Made by a program: the position numbers and the translations under genes. Below, in pieces: positions 55,802 to 62,354 of a stretch of 62,354 nucleotides of DNA; the stretch's first letter is position 1, and each line of letters opens with the position of its first letter. This stretch comes from Geobacteraceae bacterium GWC2_55_20 (lineage in GTDB: Bacteria; Desulfobacterota; Desulfuromonadia; Geobacterales; Pseudopelobacteraceae), in contig MGZK01000048.1 of the NCBI GenBank assembly GCA_001802125.1, positions 1-62,354 on the forward strand. The letters are read 5' to 3'. The notes below the pieces were generated by a model that did not search any database, was not told the DNA's origin, and saw only the letters and a program-made list of their open reading frames with translations.

Positions 55802-56770
55802 CTACTTACTGCGGGTGACCACATAATCGGCCAGGCGCAACATCGCATCACGTACGATGCCGGCATCAAATGGCTCCAGATGGGTAACGCAGTTCGTTAT
55901 GTAACGACGCGCAGCGTCGATTGTATACTCAATACCACCATATCGCTTTACCAATCCTGAAACATGACGGAATTCTTCCAGAGACATCTCATCTTTATCG
56001 ATAACCGCTTCGATTGCATATTTCTCATCTTCGTTACACTGTCTCAGGGTATGAATCAGCGGCAGTGTGATTTTGCCCTCTTCCAGGTCATGCCCGATGC
56101 TTTTTCCGAACTCTTCTTCAGTGGCTATATAGTCCAGGGTATCGTCCATCAGCTGAAAAGCGATCCCCAGATCCATGCCGAAATTCGCAAGCGACTGTTG
56201 TTTCCCAGGCGACACCCCCCCCAGAACGGCGCCGGCCTCACAGGCGGCAGACATGAGTATCGCTGTCTTGGAACGCACCACGCCGATATAACGATCCTCA
56301 GCCAGGTCGAGTTCTCCGGTACAAAGCAACTGCATCACTTCGCCCTCGGCGATGATTGTGGTTGCTTCTGAGAAAATGCGCAGAATATCCAGGCTGCCGA
56401 CCCCTACCATCAGGGAGAATGATTTGGAAAAGAGAAAGTCGCCGACCAGCACCGAAGCTTCGTTGCCCCACAGGGTGTTGGCGGAAGCGATTCCACGACG
56501 CAAGGTGGCGCTATCGACAACATCGTCATGCAGCAAAGTTGCCGTGTGTATGAATTCGACCACGCTGGCCAGCGGAACAGCCTTGTCTCCACTGTAACCG
56601 CACAGGCGGGCGGACAGAAGCAGAAGTGCAGGACGCACACGTTTTCCGCCGCTGGAGAGTACATACTCGCCAACCTTGCGGATCAAGGGGACGTCTGACT
56701 CCAGGTCTTTGCGGAATTGTTGTTCAACGAGAATCAATTCTTCGCCGATGATGTTAAGTGCGGACTGCAT
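55802..56770 (-). CDS. ispB: Polyprenyl (octaprenyl-type) diphosphate synthase
   Basis: About 322 residues from the ATG at 56770 (MQSALNIIGEELILVEQQFR); an in-frame start at 56803 adds 11 residues of doubtful value. First Asp motif: ATLLHDDVVDSATLRRG; second: AFQLMDDTLDYIATEEEFGK; KRVRPALLLLSARLCGY is the substrate-binding GKR(x)RP-type start. It condenses isopentenyl diphosphate units to the long prenyl tail of menaquinone. The residues before the first DD motif suggest a long product. Confidence 0.92.
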   Translation of the reverse strand: MQSALNIIGEELILVEQQFRKDLESDVPLIRKVGEYVLSSGGKRVRPALLLLSARLCGYSGDKAVPLASVVEFIHTATLLHDDVVDSATLRRGIASANTLWGNEASVLVGDFLFSKSFSLMVGVGSLDILRIFSEATTIIAEGEVMQLLCTGELDLAEDRYIGVVRSKTAILMSAACEAGAVLGGVSPGKQQSLANFGMDLGIAFQLMDDTLDYIATEEEFGKSIGHDLEEGKITLPLIHTLRQCNEDEKYAIEAVIDKDEMSLEEFRHVSGLVKRYGGIEYTIDAARRYITNCVTHLEPFDAGIVRDAMLRLADYVVTRSK

Positions 56771-56993
56771 CGTTATAGTATCCTTAATGTAAATTCGCGC
56801 CATATTAATGTAATAAGTCCCATTTTGTCAAAGTAATTCTGGCATTTCCAAAGTTAGCAATGAAGCTGAGCCAGTACCAGATGCATTTTTTATAAATAAA
56901 TGCTTGCGTTTTATTCTCATCACCTGTATAAGTTTGGATTCTTGGCGCTGCACTGCCTCATCGTGCAAATCAAGTCACATATGTGGTAATCAG

Positions 56994-57070
56994 GGGGTTG
57001 TAGCTCAGTTGGTTAGAGTGCCAGCCTGTCACGCTGGAAGTCGCGGGTTCGAGCCCCGTCAACCCCGCCA
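56994..57070 (+). tRNA. tRNA-Asp (GTC)
   Basis: A full cloverleaf of 77 nt with encoded CCA. The acceptor stem GGGGTTG pairs with CAACCCC, the D-arm has AGCTCAGTTGGTTAGAGT, the anticodon arm is CCAGC-CTGTCAC-GCTGG giving anticodon GTC, and the T-arm is CGGGTTCGAGCCCCG-like. The discriminator base is G, as for Asp. Confidence 0.97.
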
Positions 57071-57076
57071 TCATAG

Positions 57077-57112
57077 ACAAGAGGCGCCGGAATTTTTCCG
57101 GCGCCTCTTGTT
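57077..57112. terminator. Bidirectional terminator after tRNA-Asp
   Basis: ACAAGAGGCGCCGGAA and its exact complement flank a TTT loop. It serves the tRNA on the plus strand and the NtrC-type gene (stop at 57152) on the minus strand. Confidence 0.88.
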
Positions 57113-57151
57113 ATTCACGCTTATATAAAAAGCAGTGGCAACAGTCAATCT

Positions 57152-58531
57152 TCAGGCTTCGAGCTTGAGCCGCTTGATTTTTTCCACCATGGTGGTGCGG
57201 TTGATGCCCAGTAATGTTGACGCTTTGGCTCTGTTGCCACCGGTCAGCTTCAAAGCCTGGGAGATCAGGGTCCGTTCTATTTCGCCAAGTGTCGCCACCA
57301 GGTCAACCCCCTTCTCGTTCAGATCAATCCTGACTCCGACACTGCTTCGCTTATCCCTGAGAAATCCTGCCGGCAAATCATTACTGGTAATTACGGTTCC
57401 GTCAGTCAGCGCAATGATCCGCTCGATCAGGTTCTCCAGTTCCCGGACATTTCCGGGCCAGGAATAACGTTCCAGCACCTCAAGCGCCTGCTTGTTGACA
57501 CTCATCATCGTCCGCCCCATCAACTTGCAATACTTCTCCAGAAAATAACCGGCCAGCGGCATGATATCCTGCTGTCTCTCCCGCAACGGCGGAAGATGCA
57601 GCGGGATCACATTCAGGCGATAAAACAGATCCTCGCGGAATTCAGCCTGATTTACCTTCATCTCCAGATCGATATTGGTTGCAGATATGACCCTGACATG
57701 GAGCTTGACCGGCTTGTTTGAACCAACCCGCTCGACCTCCTGTTCCTGCAGCACCCGCAGCAACTTGGTCTGAAGATGCAGCGGCATGGTGCCTATCTCA
57801 TCCAGGAAGATTGTGCCGTGATTAGCCGCCTCGAACTTTCCGGCCTTATCGGAGATAGCTCCGGTAAAGGCACCTTTCACATGGCCGAAAAGCTCGCTTT
57901 CCAGCAGCGACTCGGGAATTGCGCCACAGTTTACCGCTATGAACGGCTTGTCCTTGCGGTTGCCATTATAATGAAGGGCGCGGGCCACCAGCTCCTTGCC
58001 GGTTCCCGATTCACCGGTAATCAGAACGGTTGAATCGGTTTTGACGATTCGCCGCATGCGCTCGAAAACAAACTCCATCGCGGGTGAACTGCCGATGATG
58101 TTGCTGAAGTCGAAACGCCCCTGAAGCTGCTTGCGAAGGTAGACGTTTTCCGAGAGCAGCTTCTGCTTTTCCAGCGCCTTGGCAACAACTATTTTCAGCT
58201 CGTCGAAATCTATCGGTTTGGTTATGTAATCAAAAGCCCCTTCCTTCATGGCCCTGACAGCAGTCTGGGCGGAAGCGTGACCGGTGACCACAATCACTTC
58301 CGTGGCCGAGGATACCTTTCGAACACTCTGCAGGATATCAAACCCGCTCTTGTCCGGCAGAAACAGGTCTGAAACTATAATCTGGAATTGTTCCTGGGAA
58401 ATGATTTCGAGCGCATCTTCGCCATTGGCCGCCGAAACAACCGAGTAGCCGACAGATTGTAAAAGGAGCGAGAGCGCCTCCCGGCCGGAGTTGTCGTCAT
58501 CTATTACGAGAATTCTTATATCATCTGACAT
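57152..58531 (-). CDS. Sigma-54-dependent response regulator, NtrC family
   Basis: About 459 residues from the ATG at 58531 (MSDDIRILVIDDDNSGREAL); an upstream in-frame start at 58591 adds 20 residues of no domain. Receiver domain (about 1-120) with phosphoacceptor Asp in IVSDLFLPDKSG and Lys in YITKPIDFDELK; AAA+ domain (about 145-380) with GESGTGKELVARAL, GAFTGAISDKAGKFEAANHG (the GAFTGA sigma-54 contact) and EIGTMPLHLQTKLLRVLQEQ; a Fis-type HTH at the end (GNRAKASTLLGINRTTMVEK). It activates RpoN promoters on phosphorylation by an unknown kinase; no kinase is adjacent. Confidence 0.95.
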   Translation of the reverse strand: MSDDIRILVIDDDNSGREALSLLLQSVGYSVVSAANGEDALEIISQEQFQIIVSDLFLPDKSGFDILQSVRKVSSATEVIVVTGHASAQTAVRAMKEGAFDYITKPIDFDELKIVVAKALEKQKLLSENVYLRKQLQGRFDFSNIIGSSPAMEFVFERMRRIVKTDSTVLITGESGTGKELVARALHYNGNRKDKPFIAVNCGAIPESLLESELFGHVKGAFTGAISDKAGKFEAANHGTIFLDEIGTMPLHLQTKLLRVLQEQEVERVGSNKPVKLHVRVISATNIDLEMKVNQAEFREDLFYRLNVIPLHLPPLRERQQDIMPLAGYFLEKYCKLMGRTMMSVNKQALEVLERYSWPGNVRELENLIERIIALTDGTVITSNDLPAGFLRDKRSSVGVRIDLNEKGVDLVATLGEIERTLISQALKLTGGNRAKASTLLGINRTTMVEKIKRLKLEA

Positions 58532-58608
58532 CGGATCAACCCCATGACAAGTATTGATCGGCATTAAATCGACAATTGAATCGAAAAGCAACGAGAAAAA
58601 GGCAAATA

Positions 58609-58634
58609 AAAACCCCGCTGGTTAGCGAGGTTTT
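58609..58634 (-). terminator. Terminator after bioA
   Basis: AAAACCTCGCT-aacc-AGCGGGGTTTT (minus strand) has an 11-bp stem with one G-U pair, then TTTTTATTT. It follows the bioA stop at 58671 and precedes the NtrC-type gene. Confidence 0.85.
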
Positions 58635-58670
58635 GTCTGTACCAGATAACGAGAAATGTGCGTTAACCGA

Positions 58671-60032
58671 TTAAGAACCGGTAACCGCCTGGATTGAGCA
58701 ATAAAGACCATCCAGAAGCAGGTCCAGTTCATCAATTGAAATCACCAGGGGCGGGAAGATCACCACGGTATTTCCCAATGGCCTGGAAAAGATGCCATGT
58801 TTGCGGGCTTCAAGGCATACCCGCACACCGGTCTTCAGCTCCCAGTCGTAAGCCCGACGGGATTCTTTATCCTCAACCAGTTCAATACCGGCAGCCAGAC
58901 CGCACTGACGGATATCGCCCACATGGGAGAGCGACCTGAACCGCTCCAGACGCTCTGCCAGCCGGGATATTTTGAGCTGCAGCTCTTCCAGCAGGTTATC
59001 ACTCTCAAACAGTTCCAGGCTCTTCAGTGCGACGGCGCAGGCCAGCGGATTACCGGTAAATGTATGACCGTGGAAGAACGTCTTCAGCTCGGAATACTCA
59101 CCCAGAAAAGCCTGATAGACCTTTGAAGTTGTAATTGTGGCCGCGATCGGCAGATAACCGGCCGCAATCCCCTTGGAAACGGCCATGATGTCCGGCACGA
59201 CACCTTCATGCTGGCAGGCGAACATTGTACCGGTCCTGCCAAACCCGGTGGCCACCTCGTCGGCGATCATCAAAAGGTCATAGCGGTCGCACAGTGCGCG
59301 GACCCCCTTCAGAAATCCGGGAGGCTGGACGATCATGCCGCCGGCCCCCTGGATGAGCGGCTCTATCACCAGTCCCGCCGCATGGCCGGCCTGTTCCCGG
59401 ATGATCCGTTCAAGCGCCTCCAGGCATTTCATTCCGCAGTCGCGGCTGTCTCCGCAACCCAGTTCGCAACGGTAGCAGTATGGCGACGGCGCCTGGACCG
59501 CCTCGAACATCAGCGGCTTGAACGTGGCATGGTAGATATCTATGCCGCCCACACTGACCGCGCCGAGGGTATCGCCATGATAGGCATGCCTGAAGGTGAT
59601 GAAGCGGCTGCGTTCGGGCCGGCCGCGATGGGCCTGGTACTGATAGGCCATCTTGACAGCCACCTCCATCGCGGTCGAACCGTTATCGGAGTAAAAAACC
59701 CGGTCCAGACCGGGCGGAGTGATTTCAGACAGCCGGGCGGCCAGTACGATGCTCTGTTCACTGGCCAGCCCCAGCAGAGTGGAATGCTCCAACCGGTCAA
59801 CCTGGTCCTTGAGCGCCTGATTCAACTCGGGCCGGCAATGGCCATGGACATTGGTCCACATGGAGGCGACTCCATCCAAGTAACGCTTGCCGTCCGTATC
59901 GATCAGCCAGCACCCCTCCCCCTTTTCGATGACGATCTGATCGTCTCGCTCCCAATCCTGCATCTGGGTGAAAGGATGCCAGACATGGTCCCGGTCCCAC
60001 TTGCGTAGCTGTGCAGTCGAATACCGGCTCAT
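58671..60032 (-). CDS. bioA: Adenosylmethionine-8-amino-7-oxononanoate aminotransferase
   Basis: The 453-residue class III aminotransferase shows HVWHPFTQMQDW, WLIDTDGKRYLDGVASMWTN, VFYSDNGSTAMEVAVKMAYQ, TFRHAYHGDTLGAVSVGGID, LLMIADEVATGFGRTGTMFA and MAVSKGIAAGYLPIAATITT, in which the Lys binds PLP. It transfers the amino group of SAM to KAPA, giving DAPA. Its ATG overlaps the bioD stop by 4 nt (ATGA). Last gene of the bioB-bioD-bioA operon. Confidence 0.96.
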   Translation of the reverse strand: MSRYSTAQLRKWDRDHVWHPFTQMQDWERDDQIVIEKGEGCWLIDTDGKRYLDGVASMWTNVHGHCRPELNQALKDQVDRLEHSTLLGLASEQSIVLAARLSEITPPGLDRVFYSDNGSTAMEVAVKMAYQYQAHRGRPERSRFITFRHAYHGDTLGAVSVGGIDIYHATFKPLMFEAVQAPSPYCYRCELGCGDSRDCGMKCLEALERIIREQAGHAAGLVIEPLIQGAGGMIVQPPGFLKGVRALCDRYDLLMIADEVATGFGRTGTMFACQHEGVVPDIMAVSKGIAAGYLPIAATITTSKVYQAFLGEYSELKTFFHGHTFTGNPLACAVALKSLELFESDNLLEELQLKISRLAERLERFRSLSHVGDIRQCGLAAGIELVEDKESRRAYDWELKTGVRVCLEARKHGIFSRPLGNTVVIFPPLVISIDELDLLLDGLYCSIQAVTGS

Positions 60033-60748
60033 AATCCCAGTTCACGCAGCACGATGGCGGTTTCCGGCTGGCCGTCCAGCCAGGCGGCCAACTCGTCAAC
60101 GATTTCCATCCGGTCGGCTTCATCGCGAAGCGGCCAAATTCCCAGCACCGGCGCACCACATAGGGAGCCGATATGATGAGAGGCGCTCTTTTCGGCGGCC
60201 CCCGGATTATCCGGCATACCATTGACGATCACCCCGGCCACGTGCAACCCCATCTGCTGAGCGGCAAAACAGGTCAGCACGGTGTGGTTGATGGTCCCAA
60301 GAGCCGGACGCGCCACTACCAGCAGCGGCAGACCAAGCTCCCGCGCGAGGTCGGCAACCAGCAGCCCTCCCGACAACGGCACCATCAGCCCGCCGGCGCC
60401 TTCGACGATCACGTAATCGTGGATTGCAGCCAGACGTAGATAGCACTCCTTGATACGCGCAAAGTCAACCCGCACACCATCGATCTTGGCCGCCTCGGCC
60501 GGGGCAAGTGCTTCACGGAGACAGTAGGGCGCGACATCCTCACTGCAGACGATCCCGGCGGCCTCGCATAGCAGAAGTGCGTCATCCGATACCAAAACAC
60601 CATCGACTTCACTGCAGCCACTGGTTACGGGCTTCATCACGCCGACATTTATTCCATTTACACGCAACAAGCGGGCAAGCGTGGCCGCCGTAATGGTTTT
60701 TCCGACCCCGGTATCAGTTCCGGTAATAAAAATCCCCCGCCCCGCCAT
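60029..60748 (-). CDS. bioD: Dethiobiotin synthetase
   Basis: About 239 residues from the ATG at 60748 (MAGRGIFITGTDTGVGKTIT); this start forms a one-base TGATG overlap with the bioB stop, whereas the earlier 60763 start would lie inside bioB. The P-loop GTDTGVGKT, the conserved KPVTSGC and VIVEGAGGLMVPLSGG motifs identify BioD, which closes the ureido ring of dethiobiotin using CO2 and ATP. Confidence 0.96.
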   Translation of the reverse strand: MAGRGIFITGTDTGVGKTITAATLARLLRVNGINVGVMKPVTSGCSEVDGVLVSDDALLLCEAAGIVCSEDVAPYCLREALAPAEAAKIDGVRVDFARIKECYLRLAAIHDYVIVEGAGGLMVPLSGGLLVADLARELGLPLLVVARPALGTINHTVLTCFAAQQMGLHVAGVIVNGMPDNPGAAEKSASHHIGSLCGAPVLGIWPLRDEADRMEIVDELAAWLDGQPETAIVLRELGL

Positions 60749-61740
60749 CAGCTGCACCCGCATTTGGCAACGGCCAATCCCAGGTCGATCAGCATCCTGC
60801 GGTCGTCTTCAGGGTTACGGCCGGGTTTGGTCAAGTAGTTGCCGGTCATCATGCCGCTGGCGCCGGCCATGAAGATCCAGGACTGCAGTTCGCGCAGATT
60901 ACGCTCACGCCCGCCGCAAACCTTGATCTGGCGGTCAGGCAGCAGAAAACGGTAGATGGCGATTGTTTTAAGACACTCCAGCGGCGTCAGGAAATCGGCA
61001 TCAGCCAGGCGGGTACCCTCCACCGGGTCGAGAAAGTTGATCGGCACCGAATCCACATCCAGCTCCCGTAATGTAAGGGCCATTTCGATACGCTGCTCCA
61101 TGGTCTCACCCAGGCCGAAAATGCCGCCGGAACAGACTTTCAAACCGGCTCGTTTGGCCACACGCACCGTTTCCACATCCTCTTCGTAGTCATGGGTGCT
61201 GCAAATCATTGGAAAATAGCTACGAGCGGTTTCCAGATTGTGATGATAGGTCACCATGCCGGCCTCACACAGAATACAGGCGGTCTCGTAGTCCAGGATA
61301 CCGAGGGAGCAGGAGGGATTGATGTTGGTTTCATTTCTGATACGTCGCAGGGTGGAACAGATTTGATCCAACTCACTGCCCTTGCTGACGGTGGTGCCGC
61401 TGGTAATGATACCGTAGCAGGAGGAGCCGATGGATTCCGCCATCTTGGCGCAGTGCACCAGCTCATCTTCCTCCACCAGCGGATATACTGCCACGCCGGT
61501 CTGGTGATGAATCGACTGCGAACAGAAGGCGCAGTTCTCCGGGCAACGCCCCGATTTAGCGTTGATGATCGAACAGAGCGTAACCTCGGTCCCGATGAAA
61601 TGCTCCCGAATACGGCCGGCCTCCGCCAGCAGCAGACAAAGATCGTTCCCCCCGGCTGAAGCCAGTTGCATCGCTTCGGAGGCCTCGATTTGCCGGCCCT
61701 GAAGAATGGCTGACGATATTTTGCGCAGATAATCATACAT
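60748..61740 (-). CDS. bioB: Biotin synthase
   Basis: The 330-residue radical SAM enzyme starts at the ATG at 61740 (MYDYLRKISSAILQGR) preceded by GGAGAAATTCCGCTC. It has the 4Fe-4S motif CPENCAFCSQSIHH, SIGSSCYGIITSGTTV, NPSCSLGILDYETACILCEA, CSGGIFGLGETMEQRIEMAL, and the arginine ligand for the second cluster in KVCGGRERNLRELQ. It inserts sulphur into dethiobiotin. Frame extension to 61806 is unlikely and would run over the promoter. It is the first gene of the operon controlled by the BirA site upstream. Confidence 0.96.
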   Translation of the reverse strand: MYDYLRKISSAILQGRQIEASEAMQLASAGGNDLCLLLAEAGRIREHFIGTEVTLCSIINAKSGRCPENCAFCSQSIHHQTGVAVYPLVEEDELVHCAKMAESIGSSCYGIITSGTTVSKGSELDQICSTLRRIRNETNINPSCSLGILDYETACILCEAGMVTYHHNLETARSYFPMICSTHDYEEDVETVRVAKRAGLKVCSGGIFGLGETMEQRIEMALTLRELDVDSVPINFLDPVEGTRLADADFLTPLECLKTIAIYRFLLPDRQIKVCGGRERNLRELQSWIFMAGASGMMTGNYLTKPGRNPEDDRRMLIDLGLAVAKCGCS

Positions 61741-62052
61741 GAGCGGAATTTCTCCTTTGAATGGGACTGAATACCATGGACGCACACAACTTGTCAACCA
61801 AAGCACAACTACAATGGTTTACAATCTTTGGGACAATCGGCTGTAACTTTTATTTACAACCACAAAACAAACCAATACCGCACAGGGAACGGAAATATTC
61901 ACTAATAGCTGTTTTTTAGAGGTTTTTTACATATATATGGTTTGGCTCATTATTTGCTATACCCCACACCAGTTCCATGTAACTACGCTTGAAAGCGCTG
62001 TTGGTCTGACAAGCCTCATATTTCTAAACATATATAGTTCGGGAGGTTGAAA
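61741..62052. other. Intergenic region between bioB and the 62053 gene
   Basis: This 312-nt AT-rich stretch holds the BirA operator and bioB promoter at its left end, and on the plus strand a leader with a TATATATGG element and a GGGAGG site for the gene at 62053. I see no gene. Confidence 0.6.
61791..61824 (-). promoter_or_regulatory. BirA biotin-operator overlapping the bioB promoter
   Basis: On the minus strand: TTGTAAACC, 16 bases, GGTTGACAA. This fits the BirA consensus TTGTAAACC-N14-16-GGTTTACAA with one mismatch. The right half contains TTGACA, a -35 element, followed 18 nt later by TATTCA as a weak -10, so BirA-biotinyl-AMP would block RNA polymerase. It lies about 51 nt upstream of the bioB ATG. 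Confidence 0.88.
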
Positions 62053-62354
62053 ATGAAACCTGCAAAGAATCCGTCACAAAGCCTGTTTATCGGATTGGTG
62101 ATGTCAATCCTGTTGACAATCGCAACGGCGGGAGCTGTCTGCGCGGCGGGCACGGCCGTGCTTCCCGACTATCGCAAGCCGGTTTTGCTGCCATCTTCCC
62201 AGACCAACGCCTGGACCAACATCGTCCCCAACGCGCTGGCCGATTATTTCACCTATGTACCATTCACCACTGCTGACGCGGTCAAGCTCGGCTTCCCCAG
62301 CAGTTGCGGACGGCTTCCGGGTGATGCGGCCAGCACCGAGGACTGCTATTCAAT
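62053..62354 (+). CDS. Secreted protein, 3' end cut by window edge
   Basis: The first 100 residues are visible. A signal peptide (SLFIGLVMSILLTIATAGAV then CAAG) is followed by TAVLPDYRKPVLLPSSQTNA, ADYFTYVPFTTADAVKLGFP and SSCGRLPGDAASTEDCYS. I recognise no family. GGGAGG lies about 6 nt before the ATG. It follows the bioB promoter region divergently. The C-terminus is not in the window, so presence of the GGY tail cannot be judged. Confidence 0.75.
   Translation, partial: MKPAKNPSQSLFIGLVMSILLTIATAGAVCAAGTAVLPDYRKPVLLPSSQTNAWTNIVPNALADYFTYVPFTTADAVKLGFPSSCGRLPGDAASTEDCYS

Overview
The window looks like a chromosomal piece of a Geobacter-type delta-proteobacterium (Desulfuromonadia/Geobacterales). 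The pointers are a ten-haem c-type cytochrome, HpnH of hopanoid synthesis, an indolepyruvate:ferredoxin oxidoreductase plus phenylacetate-CoA-ligase module for anaerobic aromatic amino acid use, an HDOD protein, NtrC-type sigma-54 regulation, and several very large secreted Kelch/TIG/InlB-like proteins. The genus is inferred from gene content only.

Layout. 111-4853: a giant secreted Kelch protein. 4892-19621 (minus strand): a surface polysaccharide cluster with a prenyl-phosphate phosphoribosyltransferase-like UbiA protein, a Wzx flippase, seven glycosyltransferases, two methyltransferases, a B12-binding radical SAM enzyme and a UGM-like flavoprotein. Its middle (about 7.4-17.8 kb) is conspicuously AT-rich, looks acquired, and contains a decayed gene (11362-11726). 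19677-26266: HDOD protein, two unknown small proteins, an M29 aminopeptidase, an M50 protease, the glnB-glnA operon behind a sigma-54 promoter, and a PilZ protein. 26366-32466: M23 peptidase plus class II aldolase, decahaem cytochrome, TMTC-like glycosyltransferase, cytidylate-kinase-like protein. 32575-44245 (minus strand): hpnH, then a liv ABC transporter, ACT protein, PaaK-like ligase, carbonic anhydrase and iorBA, which together read as uptake and oxidation of branched-chain or aromatic amino acids. 44527-46137: nadB. 46239-53379: three more large secreted proteins. 53393-54059: chorismate mutase, a free-standing DAHP-synthase-type ferredoxin-like domain, and a tiny membrane protein with an in-frame TGA that looks like selenocysteine. 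54072-56770: VOC protein, CcdA, TlpA-like lipoprotein, polyprenyl diphosphate synthase. 56994-57070: tRNA-Asp. 57152-61740: NtrC-type regulator and the bioB-bioD-bioA operon with a clear BirA operator. 62053-end: the start of a secreted protein cut by the window edge.

Most interesting signals. (1) Four unrelated secreted proteins (ends at 4853, 47516, 51428, 53379) finish with the same two-part tail: an InlB-B-like cysteine-containing domain, then an about 80-residue domain with a central GGY and a strict C-terminal end (VD.L.I followed by R or K). This looks like an undescribed C-terminal module for surface attachment, sorting or assembly. (2) The 49-residue candidate selenoprotein at 53910-54059, whose TGA is followed by a bacterial-SECIS-like hairpin and whose extended frame ends just before a terminator. 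(3) The stand-alone DAHP-synthase FXD-like domain next to AroQ. Regulatory sites that can be read directly are the sigma-54 promoter of glnB, the BirA box of bioB, a UUCG hairpin between livK and livH, and several strong terminators.
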